Of a stretch of 64,000 bases of DNA, positions 48,863 through 58,460 are shown piece after piece. The stretch is from Burkholderiales bacterium RIFCSPLOWO2_12_FULL_61_40 (GTDB lineage Bacteria > Pseudomonadota > Gammaproteobacteria > Burkholderiales > Burkholderiaceae_C). The stretch is taken from NCBI GenBank assembly GCA_001770935.1, contig MESI01000123.1, positions 39,120-103,119 on the forward strand, given 5' to 3'. Positions within the stretch are counted from its first letter, which is position 1; each line of letters begins with the position of its first letter. The notes under the pieces were generated by a model. That model made no database searches and was not told the DNA's origin. It saw only the letters and a program-made list of their open reading frames with translations. Made by a program: the position numbers and the translations under genes.

Positions 48863-49660
48863 ATGAGCAGTACAGACGCCAGTCGTCAAGCCAAAGAGGT
48901 GTTGGTGGTCGAAGACCTGCACAAGTCCTTTGGGCAGGTCGAGGTGCTCAAGGGCATCAGCCTGAGCGCCAAAAAGCATGACGTGATCGCCATTCTGGGC
49001 AGCAGCGGTTCGGGTAAAAGCACATTTTTGCGCTGCATCAATTTGCTGGAAACGCCGAATGCCGGCCGTGTTTTTGTCAACGGCGAGTTGATCAAAATGA
49101 CGCCGGGCAAGGACGGCATGCCCCAGCCAGCCGACCCGGAACAAATCGTGCGCATCCGGCGCAAGCTGGCCATGGTGTTTCAGCAATTCAATCTGTGGGC
49201 GCATATGACCGTGTTGCAAAACGTGATGTTTGCGCCGGTCAAGGTGATGGGCATCGACAAACGGGACGCCGAACTTCAAGCCATTGCCTACCTGCAAAAA
49301 GTCGGCCTGGCAGATAAACAGCACTATTACCCCAACCAGCTCTCGGGCGGGCAGCAGCAACGTGTGGCGATTGCCCGCGCGCTGGCGATGGAGCCTGACG
49401 TGATGTTGTTTGACGAGCCCACCTCCGCGCTCGACCCGGAACTGGTGAGCGAGGTGCTCAAAGTGATGCGGGCCCTGGCCGAAGAAGGGCGCACCATGCT
49501 GGTGGTGACCCATGAAATGGGCTTTGCCCGGGAAGTGGCCAGCCGCGTCGTGTTTTTTCATCAGGGCAAGGTTGAAGAAGAAGGCCCGCCCGCCGAGCTG
49601 TTCAGCAACCAGCGCTCAGCCCGCTTCCAGAAGTTCCTGTCCAGTGTGTCCCCCAAGTAG
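48863..49660 (+). CDS. Polar amino-acid ABC importer, ATPase
   Basis: 265-aa ATPase of the HisP/GlnQ type. Walker [11 protein letters not shown] (near 45), signature [12 protein letters not shown], Walker [13 protein letters not shown], and switch His in VVTHEMGF. Contains the insertion [20 protein letters not shown] seen in HisP-like proteins. First gene of the importer operon. Confidence 0.95.
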   Translation: MSSTDASRQAKEVLVVEDLHKSFGQVEVLKGISLSAKKHDVIAILGSSGSGKSTFLRCINLLETPNAGRVFVNGELIKMTPGKDGMPQPADPEQIVRIRRKLAMVFQQFNLWAHMTVLQNVMFAPVKVMGIDKRDAELQAIAYLQKVGLADKQHYYPNQLSGGQQQRVAIARALAMEPDVMLFDEPTSALDPELVSEVLKVMRALAEEGRTMLVVTHEMGFAREVASRVVFFHQGKVEEEGPPAELFSNQRSARFQKFLSSVSPK

Positions 49661-49684
49661 CCTTTGTTTTAAATTGGAGAAAAA

Positions 49685-50467
49685 ATGAAACGTTCCATTC
49701 TGAGTTCCCTCATCGCGGGCAGCCTGCTGTTGGCATTCAATGCCCAGGCAGAACAAGTCGTCAAGATCGGGACGCTTTCCGACTACGCGCCCTTTGAATA
49801 CAAGGATGCCAGCGGAAAACTGATGGGCATGGAGATCGAGCTTGGCAACGCCATGTGCAAGATCATGAAGGTCAAATGCGAATACGTCACCATGGACTTC
49901 GATGCGTTGATTCCCGCCTTGAAGGCCAAGAAAATCGACGCCGTGCTGGCACAGATGTCGATCACCGACGAACGCAAGAAGGTGGTTGACTTCACGGATC
50001 TGTTCACGCTGGCCCCGGTTCAATATGTCACCAAAACTGGTGCCGGCATCACTGAAAACCCGGCGACCCTGAAAGGAAAAATCGTCGGCGTACAAAGCGG
50101 TACAACACACGAGTCCTACCTGAAAACCCGCCTGCCTAAAGCCAAGTCCGGCATTGACATGAAGACCTACCAGTCGCTCGATCAAACCTGGCTTGACCTG
50201 GAATCGGGGCGCGTGAATGCGGTGTTGTCGGACACGACGGTGGCCTATGACTGGATTGCGAAAACCGGCAAAAGCAAAGGCTTTGATTTCGCCGGCAAGG
50301 CCATCGTCGATGCCGCCATTTTTGGGGAAGGCACTGGTATTGCCGTGCGCAAGGGTGATCCTCTGAAAGCCAGCTTTAACATGGCCATCAAGACCGTGTT
50401 GAGCGACGGCACCTTTGCAGCGGAAAACAAAAAGGTGTTTCCGTTCACGATTGCACCAGGCAAGTAA
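49685..50467 (+). CDS. Polar amino-acid-binding protein
   Basis: 260-aa periplasmic solute-binding protein (bac_3 family). Signal peptide cleaved near AQA-E (about 22). Domain with IGTLSDYAPFEYKDASGKLMG, and the D/S-type ligand residues in VNAVLSDTTVAYDWI. GGAG before the ATG. Substrate is probably a cationic or sulfur amino acid, suggested by the neighbouring methionine enzymes (inference). Confidence 0.93.
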   Translation: MKRSILSSLIAGSLLLAFNAQAEQVVKIGTLSDYAPFEYKDASGKLMGMEIELGNAMCKIMKVKCEYVTMDFDALIPALKAKKIDAVLAQMSITDERKKVVDFTDLFTLAPVQYVTKTGAGITENPATLKGKIVGVQSGTTHESYLKTRLPKAKSGIDMKTYQSLDQTWLDLESGRVNAVLSDTTVAYDWIAKTGKSKGFDFAGKAIVDAAIFGEGTGIAVRKGDPLKASFNMAIKTVLSDGTFAAENKKVFPFTIAPGK

Positions 50468-50493
50468 AGCATTCATATCCCCGGTCGATCCGC

Positions 50494-51174
50494 ATGGACA
50501 TCCTGTTTAGCTACCTTTCTCAACTTCTGATCGGAGCGACGGTAACGCTGCAACTGGCTTTTACCTCGCTGTTTTTCGGCTTGGCACTGGGTCTGCTGTT
50601 TGCGGCGTGCAAGCTGTCCAGCCATGTTTATCTGCGCCGTCCGGTGGAGTATTTCACCAACCTGTTGCGTGGCATTCCGGAATTTCTGATTATTCTGATC
50701 TGTTATTTCGGACTGTCCAACCTGATCAACAACCATTTCGATGCGGCCTTTGAAATCAGCCCCTTTGCCGGTGGCGTTTTTGCGCTCTCCATAGTGTTTG
50801 CGGCCTATGCCTCCGAGGTATTTCGGGGTGGTTTTGTCGCCATACCACAGGGGCAGATCGAGGCAGCCAAGGCTTTTGGACTGTCGCGCACGCAGCTGTT
50901 TTTCTACATCCAGTTGCCGCAAGCCTGGCGCATTTCCCTGCCCAGCCTGGGCAATATGTGGCAATCGCTGCTGAAAGACACTTCGCTGGTGTCGGTGGTG
51001 GGGCTGGAAGACTTGCTGAAAAAAGCCGGCATGGCGGGCCAGTTCAGCAAACAACCGTTTGTGTTTTTCATGGCGGTGGCCGTCATTTATTTTTTGTTCC
51101 TGGCCCTCTCCAATCCCGTTTTTGCCTATTTTGAAAAGCAGGCGAACCGGGGCTACCACCAGCCCAAGTCATGA
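50494..51174 (+). CDS. Polar amino-acid ABC permease 1
   Basis: 226-aa HisQ-type permease with about five helices and the conserved LRGIPEFLIILI and EVFRGGFVAIPQGQIEAAKAFG loop motif. Overlaps permease 2 by 4 bp. Confidence 0.94.
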   Translation: MDILFSYLSQLLIGATVTLQLAFTSLFFGLALGLLFAACKLSSHVYLRRPVEYFTNLLRGIPEFLIILICYFGLSNLINNHFDAAFEISPFAGGVFALSIVFAAYASEVFRGGFVAIPQGQIEAAKAFGLSRTQLFFYIQLPQAWRISLPSLGNMWQSLLKDTSLVSVVGLEDLLKKAGMAGQFSKQPFVFFMAVAVIYFLFLALSNPVFAYFEKQANRGYHQPKS

Positions 51175-51872
51175 TCATGTCGCTGTTCAATGATTACCTA
51201 GCCCTGCTGGCGGAAAGCGGCCCCGACATTCTGGAGGGCTTGATCGTCACGCTGAAGTTGCTGGTCGGCTCCTGCCTGGTGGGTTTCGTGCTGTCCGTAC
51301 CACTGGCCATTGCCCGGGTGTCCGAGCATCGCGGGATCAACTATTTGGCCAGCGCCTATTCGGCCATCTTTCGCGGCACGCCGCTGCTGGTGCAAATTTT
51401 CATCTTCTACTATGGCCTGAGTCAATTCGAGGCCGTTAGAAACTCCCCTGCGTGGCTGCTGCTGAGCGACTCGTTTTATTGCGGTCTGCTGGTCCTGGCA
51501 CTGAACCTGACCGCCTACATGGCCGAAGACATTCGCGCCGGCATCATGGCGGTACCCGCCGGAGAAAAAGAGGCTGGGCTGGCCTATGGTTTGACCCAAT
51601 TCCAGCGCTACCGCTACATCATCATCCCACGTGCGCTCAGTATCGCCACGCCGGTTCTTGGCAACGAAGTCATTTGCCAACTCAAGGCCACGGCCTTGGT
51701 CAGCACCATCACGGTTCTGGACATGACCGGGGTGGTTCGCCGCCTGTCGGCCGCGTCCTATACAACGGATGCACTGATCATTGCAGGCGTCATCTATGCG
51801 CTTATCACCTTGCTTATTTCCGTGGTCGTGCGCCTGGTCGAGCAACGCAATACGCGCTATTTGCGCCGTTGA
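51171..51872 (+). CDS. Polar amino-acid ABC permease 2
   Basis: 233-aa HisM-type permease: IFRGTPLLVQIFIFYYG and AEDIRAGIMAVPAGEKEAGLAYG are the standard motifs. ATGA overlap with permease 1; a second ATG two codons later is also possible. Same operon as the ATPase and binding protein. Confidence 0.94.
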   Translation: MIMSLFNDYLALLAESGPDILEGLIVTLKLLVGSCLVGFVLSVPLAIARVSEHRGINYLASAYSAIFRGTPLLVQIFIFYYGLSQFEAVRNSPAWLLLSDSFYCGLLVLALNLTAYMAEDIRAGIMAVPAGEKEAGLAYGLTQFQRYRYIIIPRALSIATPVLGNEVICQLKATALVSTITVLDMTGVVRRLSAASYTTDALIIAGVIYALITLLISVVVRLVEQRNTRYLRR

Positions 51873-52000
51873 TCGTTTCGCTTCAAGAGCAGTACCCGTG
51901 CTGCGGTCAAACCGCATTCTGCCGCCTGTTTTTGCAGCCACTCGCCACAGTCCATCGCTAATATTTCAGCTTCAGTTTTCCATTTTCGGGAGCGCAATCC

Positions 52001-53236
52001 ATGGCCATCCAACCCCTCGTCGAGCCGCAGCTGGCACGGCGTCACCGTGCGGCCACGCTGGCATTGAATGGCGGCCTGGCACATGACCCGGTCACGCAAG
52101 CCATCGCGCCCAATATCTCGATGTCGGTCAATAACGCCTTCACCCCAGGCGACGGCGCGTTTTCCGCCGACGGCGTCGCCGACCTCACCGTCCTGCCCTT
52201 TCTTTATGCGGGCTGGACCAACCCGACCGTGCGGCAACTCGAACTGCGCATGGCCGCACTGGAAGGCGCCGACGACGCCTTGGCGACGGCTTCTGGCACC
52301 GCCGCAGCCACCGCCGTCTTCTTCACTTTTCTCAAGGCCGGCGACCACCTGATCGTCAGTGACGTCTGCTACGCCGGTGTCCATGAACTGGCGCGCAAAC
52401 TGTTGCCCGACTATGGCATTGAGGTCTCGGCGGTGAACCTGTCACGCATGAATGAGGTGGCGGCGGCGATCCGGCCCAATACCCGTTTGATCCATGCCGA
52501 AACGCCGTGCAATCCGCTGTTGCGCCTGACCGATCTGGCGGCGCTGGCCGAACTCACCCAAGCGCGTGGAATTTTGCTGGCCGTTGACTCCACCTTTGCA
52601 ACACCCGTGGCGACGTGCCCGCTGGCGCATGGCGCTGACCTGGTGATTCACTCCTTGACCAAGTTCATCAATGGTCACGGCGATGCGCTCGGCGGTTGTG
52701 TCGCTGGCCGCAAAGACCTGATCGCTCGCATCCGCTCGCGTGCCGGGGTCTATTTTGGCGCCGCGCTGTCGGCACAGAACGCCTGGTTGATCATGCGCGG
52801 CATCGACACCTTGTTCCCCCGGATGCAAGCCATGTCTGCCTCTGCCAGCAAGATTGCGGCCTATCTCCAGGCCCACCCCGCCGTCACCGCCGTCATCTAT
52901 CCGGGCTTGGCAAGCCACCCGCAACATGATCTGGCGCAACGACAAATGCGCCTGCCGGGCGCCATGGTTGTTTTTCAGGTCCACCAGCTTGACGCCGTGG
53001 CCCACCGCATGGCGCACGCGTCGGAAGTGTTTGACTATGCGTTCTCCATTGGCCACCAACGCAGCCTGGTGGTGCTGCTCAAAACGCAGGATCTGCTGCG
53101 TTCGACCTTTGCACTCGACCCGGCCCAGCTGGCCGACTACCGCCGCTACGCGGGCGACGGGGTGTTGCGTCTGTCCATTGGCTTGGAAGACACGCAAGAC
53201 CTGATTGACGACCTTGACCATGCGCTGCGCGCCTGA
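52001..53236 (+). CDS. PLP-dependent Cys/Met metabolism enzyme (gamma-lyase/synthase family)
   Basis: 411-aa member of the cystathionine gamma-synthase / methionine gamma-lyase family (PF01053). PLP lysine in HSLTKFINGHGDALGG (near 215); TASGTAAATAVFFTFLKAGD and GGCVAGRKDL are conserved. The enzyme cannot be assigned between methionine gamma-lyase, cystathionine lyase and homocysteine-using synthases on sequence alone. Located between an amino-acid importer and homocysteine methyltransferase. Confidence 0.88.
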   Translation: MAIQPLVEPQLARRHRAATLALNGGLAHDPVTQAIAPNISMSVNNAFTPGDGAFSADGVADLTVLPFLYAGWTNPTVRQLELRMAALEGADDALATASGTAAATAVFFTFLKAGDHLIVSDVCYAGVHELARKLLPDYGIEVSAVNLSRMNEVAAAIRPNTRLIHAETPCNPLLRLTDLAALAELTQARGILLAVDSTFATPVATCPLAHGADLVIHSLTKFINGHGDALGGCVAGRKDLIARIRSRAGVYFGAALSAQNAWLIMRGIDTLFPRMQAMSASASKIAAYLQAHPAVTAVIYPGLASHPQHDLAQRQMRLPGAMVVFQVHQLDAVAHRMAHASEVFDYAFSIGHQRSLVVLLKTQDLLRSTFALDPAQLADYRRYAGDGVLRLSIGLEDTQDLIDDLDHALRA

Positions 53237-53263
53237 TATTTGTGCCCCACGGAAATACCCACC

Positions 53264-54220
53264 ATGAAACCAGCCCACCCATTGATTGACCCCATCCAGA
53301 CGGCCCTGGCACAGCAAAAACTATTCATCCTGGACGGTGCCCTGGCCACCGAGCTGGAGCGGCGTGGCGCCGATTTGAACGACGCCTTGTGGTCCGCCAA
53401 GTTGCTTGTCGATCAGCCCGAGCTCATTCGCCAGGTGCATTTCGACTACTTCGTGGCGGGCGCCGATGTCGCCACCACGGCCAGCTACCAGGCCACCTTC
53501 GAGGCATTTCAGGCGCGGGGGTACAGCCACGAGGAGGCCGCCAGGCTGATGCGCCTGTCCGTCACCCTGGCGCTGGAAGCACGCGATGCCTTCTGGGCCG
53601 ACCGTGCCCACCACGCTGGACGACGCAAACCCCTGGTGGCCGCATCGGTGGGCCCCTACGGCGCCATGCTGGCCGATGGTTCGGAATACCGGGGGCACTA
53701 TGGGCTGTCCAGACAGGCCTTGATCGACTTCCATCGCCCGCGCATGCAGGTGCTGGTGGACGCCGGTGCCGATTTGCTGGCGTGTGAAACACTGCCTTGC
53801 CTGGACGAAGCCTTGGCCATTGCGAGCCTGCTGCCGGAGTTTCCTGGCATGGCGGCATGGGTCAGTTTTTCCTGCCGCGATGGAGAACACAACAGCCAGG
53901 GTGAAAAATTGGCGGATTGCGTCGCCATGTTGGACGGGGTGGCCCAAATCGTCGCCGTCGGCGTCAACTGCACGGCACCCGAATTCATCCCCTCATTGAT
54001 TGACCAGGCCCGCACAGGCACCACCAAACCGATCGTCGTCTACCCCAATTCAGGGGAACACTACGACGCAGTCCACAAGCAATGGCAAGGCTGCAGCCAC
54101 GCGCAGAATTTTGCCCAGCAGGCGCAGGGATGGTATGCGCGCGGTGCCCGCCTCATTGGCGGCTGCTGCCGCACCGGGCCAGACGACATTCGGGCACTAT
54201 TTGCAGTTGGCATTCGGTAA
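53264..54220 (+). CDS. mmuM: Homocysteine S-methyltransferase (MmuM-like)
   Basis: 318-aa S-methyltransferase converting homocysteine plus S-methylmethionine (or SAM) to methionine. Zinc ligands in GVNCTAPE (near 225) and IGGCCRT (near 298-300), and ILDGALATELERRG at the N-terminus. Start MKPAHPLI was chosen over an upstream in-frame start. With the importer and PLP enzyme it suggests sulfur amino-acid scavenging. Confidence 0.9.
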   Translation: MKPAHPLIDPIQTALAQQKLFILDGALATELERRGADLNDALWSAKLLVDQPELIRQVHFDYFVAGADVATTASYQATFEAFQARGYSHEEAARLMRLSVTLALEARDAFWADRAHHAGRRKPLVAASVGPYGAMLADGSEYRGHYGLSRQALIDFHRPRMQVLVDAGADLLACETLPCLDEALAIASLLPEFPGMAAWVSFSCRDGEHNSQGEKLADCVAMLDGVAQIVAVGVNCTAPEFIPSLIDQARTGTTKPIVVYPNSGEHYDAVHKQWQGCSHAQNFAQQAQGWYARGARLIGGCCRTGPDDIRALFAVGIR

Positions 54221-54240
54221 ACCCCCAACACCCATCCACC

Positions 54241-54310
54241 TGCCCGCGAAGCGCCGCGTTAAAGGCAAATGCATAGCGCACCTGGACACGGTGTTCGCCT
54301 CTTTTTAATA
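54241..54310 (+). pseudogene. Remnant of the 3' end of an adenosine deaminase gene
   Basis: Translates as CIAHLDTVFASF*, matching the C-terminus HIAHLDTVFASFY of add at 40134 after a short homologous stretch (LPAKRRVKGK). Nucleotides GCGCA...TGGACACGGT...GCCTCTTTTTA recur at both ends of the intervening 14 kb. Only the last 15-20 codons remain. Confidence 0.8.
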
Positions 54311-54368
54311 GTGCCTATCCGCGCTCCCGTATGGCGCAACGAGCCCTTGCGGTTTAAGCTCAGGCCCT

Positions 54369-55721
54369 ATGAAAGCCTACCGCGCCTCCCTTCTCTGGTT
54401 TGCCCCGCCCGGCGAGGCGCCTGCCCGCGCCCTGTATGAACCGGACGGCCTCCTGGTCGTTGGCCCCGATGCCCGTGGCACCCAGGTGGTGCAGGCCATT
54501 GGTGCGTGGAGCGTTGTCGCGCCACAGTACCCGCAAGTTCCTGTGGAGCATCTGCCGGGGCGCATCATTGCCCCCGGCTTTGTGGACCTGCATGTGCACT
54601 TTCCGCAAACCAATGTCATCGGTTCGCCTGCCGATGGCCTGCTGCCCTGGCTGGAAAACTACACTTTTCCTGAAGAAAAACGCTTCGCAGCCCCCGAATA
54701 CAGTGCGCAAGCAGCTACGTTTTTTATAGCGGAACTGCTGCGCAACGGCGTCACCACCGCGCTGGCGTTTGCCACCTCGCACACCGAATCGGTGAACGCC
54801 TTGTTTGCCGCGGCGCAAGCCGAACGCATGCGTCTGGTCACCGGCCTGTGCCTGATGGACCGCCATGCCCCAGCCGACCTGCTCAACCAGTGCGCAGCGG
54901 CGGGCACCTCCACCGGCGCCAAAGACGCCACCGAACAAAGCCTGCTGGACTCGGAGGCCCTGATTCGCCAGTGGCACGGCAAGGACCGCCTGGGCTATGC
55001 CATCACCCCGCGTTTTGCGCCCACCAGCACCGATGCCCAACTGCGAGGCGCCGGGGAACTGGCGGCGAAGTACCCGGAGGTGTGGATCCAGTCCCATGTG
55101 GCCGAGAACAAGGCCGAGATTGCCTGGGCCAGGGAATTGTTCCCCGAATCCCGCAGCTACCTGGCCACCTATGCCGACTTTGGCCTGATGCGCAAAAAAG
55201 CCATCTACGCCCACTGCATCCATTTTGACGACGACGACCGCCAACTGATGCGCGAGACCGGCGCCGCCGCCGCCATCAGCCCCACCAGCAACCTGTTTTT
55301 GGGCAGCGGCTTTTTTGACTACGCCGGAGCCGACCGGGTGGGTTTTCGCTACGGCCTGGCCAGCGATGTGGGCGGCGGCACCAGTTTCAGCCCGTTTCAC
55401 ACCATGCTGGGCGCTTACTACGTCGGACGCGAGGGGCAGACCAAAGCCGGTTTGTCCCTGTCGCCGCAGGCGCTGTGGTGGCAGCACACTGCCGGAGCCG
55501 CGCAGGCGCTGGGGCTGGACGGCACCGACGGCCAGGCGGCGGTGGGCAATCTGCTGCCCGGCTGCGAGGCTGACTTTGTGGTGCTCAACCCCCAGGCCAC
55601 ACCCCTCTTGGCCCGTAAAACAGCGCTGGCCAACCATCTGGACGAACTGCTGTTCTCCATGATCGTCCTGGGCGACGACCGGCTGATCGAGAAAACGGTT
55701 ATCTCGCAAGCGATGGTTTAG
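54369..55721 (+). CDS. guaD: Guanine deaminase
   Basis: 450-aa amidohydrolase deaminating guanine to xanthine, feeding XdhAB. Zn ligands in VDLHVHFPQT (near 77), QSHVAENKAEI and HCIHFDDDD, and the C-terminal GLASDVGGGTSFS. An in-frame dispersed repeat encodes about residues 107-121 (AAPEYSAQAATFFIA). Its 3' end overlaps the convergent GGDEF-EAL gene by 23 bp. A decayed copy of this gene lies at 47.9 kb. Confidence 0.95.
   Translation: MKAYRASLLWFAPPGEAPARALYEPDGLLVVGPDARGTQVVQAIGAWSVVAPQYPQVPVEHLPGRIIAPGFVDLHVHFPQTNVIGSPADGLLPWLENYTFPEEKRFAAPEYSAQAATFFIAELLRNGVTTALAFATSHTESVNALFAAAQAERMRLVTGLCLMDRHAPADLLNQCAAAGTSTGAKDATEQSLLDSEALIRQWHGKDRLGYAITPRFAPTSTDAQLRGAGELAAKYPEVWIQSHVAENKAEIAWARELFPESRSYLATYADFGLMRKKAIYAHCIHFDDDDRQLMRETGAAAAISPTSNLFLGSGFFDYAGADRVGFRYGLASDVGGGTSFSPFHTMLGAYYVGREGQTKAGLSLSPQALWWQHTAGAAQALGLDGTDGQAAVGNLLPGCEADFVVLNPQATPLLARKTALANHLDELLFSMIVLGDDRLIEKTVISQAMV
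54687..54730 (-). repeat. Dispersed repeat, copy 7 (in frame inside guaD)
   Basis: On the minus strand GCTATAAAAAACGTAGC, TGCTTGCGCA, variable bases and GGGGGCTGC. Translated within guanine deaminase. Confidence 0.75.
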
Positions 55722-57804
55722 CCTCGGCGGCACCCCTGCGGTGGGCGTGTTCCGCCTGGTTGTTGGCGATGAAGGCGGCGACCTGTTCTGCGGGCAAGGG
55801 CCTGCTAAAAAAATACCCTTGCCCGTACTGGCAACCGAGTTGGCGCAACATGGCGGCCTGCGCCGCCGTTTCGATGCCCTCGGCCACGGTGCGCATGGAC
55901 AGGGTTTTCGCCAATCCAACAATGGCTTCCGTGATAGCAGCGTCTTCCACATCGTCGGGCAAATCCATGACAAAGCTGCGGTCGATTTTGAGCTTGTCCA
56001 GTGCAAACCGTTTGAGGTAGGCAAGCGACGAATAGCCGGTGCCGAAGTCATCGAGCGACAGCGAAAAACCAGCGGCTGAGAGCTCGCCGAGAATACGCGC
56101 CGCCTCTCCGCTGTGGCCCATGACCATGGTTTCGGTCACCTCCAGTTCGCACATGCCATAGGCCAGGCCGCTGGCGCGCGCGATGGTTTGCGCCTTGCTG
56201 GCGAACGCGTGGTCGCGGAACTGGCGGCCCGACACATTCACCGCCATGAACAGGGGGTCGAAGCGCGCATTCCACCGGGCCGCCTGCGAGAAGGCGGTCA
56301 GCATGGCCCATTCCCCCAGGCGGACAATCAGGCCGCTGTCTTCGGCAATGGGAATGAAGACCGCCGGGGAGACCGGTCCACGCGCCGGATGGTGCCAGCG
56401 CATCAGTGCCTCCAGGCCTGCAATGCGCCCGGTGGCAAGCTCGATGATGGGCTGGTAATGCAGCTCCAGCTCGTGGTTGTCCAGTGCCTGGTGCAGTTCC
56501 GCCTCCAACTCGAAACGCGTGCGTGATTCGTTGGACATGGAGGGCTCCCACAGCCGGATGCCATTTTTGCCTGCGGACTTGGCCACATACATGGCGGCGT
56601 CGGCCTTCTTCAACAACTCGTCAAAATTTTCGGACGGCCCTGCCGCCATGGCAACACCGATCGAACAGGTGATGAAAAAATTCTGCTCGGCCATTTTGAA
56701 GGGTTGGATGACCGCATCCAGCACTTTTCTGGCCCCGAGCTGGGCCTGGGGCAAGTTGGCAATCTGGTCGAGCACGACGACAAATTCGTCACCACCGAAA
56801 CGCACCACCATATCGGTGGCGCGTACGGCTGCACTCAAACGTTCACCCACCACGATCAGCAGCCGGTCGCCGCAGTCGTGGCCGAAGGTGTCGTTGACGT
56901 ATTTGAAATTGTCGAGGTCAATGAAGAGCAGCGCCCTTGATCCCTGGCGCGGCGCCGTGTCGCGCATCAGCTCGTCGGTGCGGCGGCGAAAGAAATGGCG
57001 GTTTGGCAGCCCGGTGACCTGGTCGTGCAAGGCCTGGTGTTCCAGCCGCTGCTCGACGCGTTGGCGCTCGGCCAGCTCGTTGCCCAGTGCGGTGTTGCGC
57101 TGTTCGATGTGCGCGATCATGCGGTTGAAGCCTTCGCCCAATTCGCCGATTTCGTCCTGTGTGGTGATGGTGGCACGTTGCGAAAGATTCCCGTCCACAG
57201 ACACGTTCTTCATCAAGGCGACCAGGGCGGAAAGTGGGTCCGTAATCACCCGTTGCAGGTGCACGGCGATAGAGTTTCCAATCAGCATCGACAACACCAT
57301 CGACAGCAGGACGGCTCCCCCGTAAAACAGAATTTGCGCCACGACATAACCGCGGTCGCTTTCCACCTCCAGTGTGGCCAGGCGTTCACCGCCTGACACT
57401 ATGGCGGTATTCACGCGCATGCGCAGGAGGCCCTCCCGTGCTATGCCTTTGGCGCCACCGGGGTTGCCGTCTGGCGGTCGGAAGCTGGCGAAGATACGGC
57501 CATTGGGTTCGATGATGCGGGCCCCCAGCACCTCGCTGTCGCGGCCCAGTCGGGCGAGAATTTCCTCCGCGGTCTTGCTGTCGCGCAACAGCAGGGCCGG
57601 CAGCGCATTTTCAGCAACAATCCCGGCTTTCAGCCCGGCTTCGTGCTCGGCCTTGCGGTACTCGACATTCCAGACGATCAGGACCAGCATCGCGGTGGTG
57701 CATAGGCCGGAGATCAGCGATGTCATCAACTGGAAGCGTCTCAGCTTTTGCCGGATGGGAATATCGCGCAAGGTGTTCCAGTGGCGGCGCATTGGAAAGT
57801 TCAC
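55699..57804 (-). CDS. GGDEF-EAL cyclic-di-GMP protein with membrane sensor
   Basis: 701-aa protein. TM1 near 27-47, extracytoplasmic loop to about 150, TM2 near 155-175, HAMP to about 240, GGDEF (about 265-425) with intact FGGDEFVVVL, then EAL (about 440-690) with LEALMRW, DDFGTGY, KIDRSF and AEGIE intact. Both activities are possible. No neighbour sensory partner. Convergent with guaD. Confidence 0.93.
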   Translation of the reverse strand: MNFPMRRHWNTLRDIPIRQKLRRFQLMTSLISGLCTTAMLVLIVWNVEYRKAEHEAGLKAGIVAENALPALLLRDSKTAEEILARLGRDSEVLGARIIEPNGRIFASFRPPDGNPGGAKGIAREGLLRMRVNTAIVSGGERLATLEVESDRGYVVAQILFYGGAVLLSMVLSMLIGNSIAVHLQRVITDPLSALVALMKNVSVDGNLSQRATITTQDEIGELGEGFNRMIAHIEQRNTALGNELAERQRVEQRLEHQALHDQVTGLPNRHFFRRRTDELMRDTAPRQGSRALLFIDLDNFKYVNDTFGHDCGDRLLIVVGERLSAAVRATDMVVRFGGDEFVVVLDQIANLPQAQLGARKVLDAVIQPFKMAEQNFFITCSIGVAMAAGPSENFDELLKKADAAMYVAKSAGKNGIRLWEPSMSNESRTRFELEAELHQALDNHELELHYQPIIELATGRIAGLEALMRWHHPARGPVSPAVFIPIAEDSGLIVRLGEWAMLTAFSQAARWNARFDPLFMAVNVSGRQFRDHAFASKAQTIARASGLAYGMCELEVTETMVMGHSGEAARILGELSAAGFSLSLDDFGTGYSSLAYLKRFALDKLKIDRSFVMDLPDDVEDAAITEAIVGLAKTLSMRTVAEGIETAAQAAMLRQLGCQYGQGYFFSRPLPAEQVAAFIANNQAEHAHRRGAAEAKPSLAR

Positions 57805-58018
57805 TCAATTTTCCATGGCCGCATCTGTCATGGTGATGCACGCATGGCCGGAAATATGCAGGCAAACACCCAAGCGACGGTCTATTTTTGTGCTCAAAGG
57901 GCATTCCCTAAAAACGAATCAACTGCCTGCGATTGGAGTTGTGCAGGGGACGAACGGGTTTGACAAAAAGCAAGGGCGCGCTGGCCGTTGTCAATCAACT
58001 GGCGAAATTAGTCCCCGG
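57805..58018. other. Gene-free stretch upstream of the GGDEF-EAL gene
   Basis: About 210 bp with no gene or clear motif that I can support. It presumably contains the promoter of the GGDEF-EAL gene on the minus strand. The mosaic of fragments begins immediately to the right. Confidence 0.5.
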
Positions 58019-58119
58019 GCGGGGCAACCGCTGGCAGCAGCACCGTCACCCCCTCCCTTACGCATGGTTGTGCAGCTGAATCTCGCCGCCGTGGGCTTGG
58101 AGCGCTCCAGCATCTCACA
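58019..58119 (-). pseudogene. Histidine-kinase 3' fragment, copy A
   Basis: On the minus strand QAHGGEIQLHNHA then a stop followed by TVLLPAV, matching the HATPase C-terminus in copies B and C. Contains an in-frame stop; decayed. Similar start of homology at CATGGTTGTGCAGC on the plus strand. Confidence 0.75.
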
Positions 58120-58150
58120 ATTGCGTTTGTGCATAAAAGCAGCCTGCAGA

Positions 58151-58222
58151 CCAATAGATATGTGGGTGCAAAGCTACTAAATTTATAGCAAAATGCCTCG
58201 AAAACCCCGTTTCAGGCAAGAC
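58151..58222. repeat. Extended repeat pair, left copy
   Basis: CCAATAGATATGTGGG, GCTACTAAATTTATAGC, then a tail through GTTTCAGGCAAGACG. The same extended block recurs at 58461-58531, with the palindrome element between them. Its core is the dispersed repeat (copy 8). Confidence 0.75.
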
Positions 58223-58298
58223 GTGTTATCGGATTTGCGTCCATGCTGCACGCAGTATGGTCAAGGAGGCAATGTCTGGGTGGCACAGGTTTGTGGGG

Positions 58299-58402
58299 GC
58301 CGTTGCCACTGGGGTGGATGGTTCCGCTCATGTCCCCCGAACCGGGCTGCGCCCGGTTCTCCTCCTTTACTTCGCTGCACCATCCACCCCAGTGGCAACG
58401 GC
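58299..58402. repeat. Palindromic repeat element (24-bp perfect arms)
   Basis: Arms at 58299-58322 and 58379-58402 are perfect 24-bp inverted repeats (beginning GCCGTTGCCACTGGGG on the left). The 56-bp loop contains its own hairpin AACCGGGC-TGC-GCCCGGTT at 58340-58358. Resembles a REP or MITE-like element. No protein is encoded. Confidence 0.8.
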
Positions 58403-58460
58403 AGCCAGCAGTGTTGGCCGGCGCAGGCGGGGGAACTTACACAGAAAACCAGCCGCCAGC

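Noticed and set aside
40135..54260. A classical genomic island between the add 3' end and its duplicate.
   Set aside because: The two copies differ at about a quarter of positions over 48 bases, no integrase or tRNA target is present, and the genes inside are diverse and mostly core-like. I treat it as an old insertion or duplication history instead.
54360..56051. Minus-strand 563-codon frame opposite guaD.
   Set aside because: No domain motifs; guaD on the plus strand has all metal ligands.
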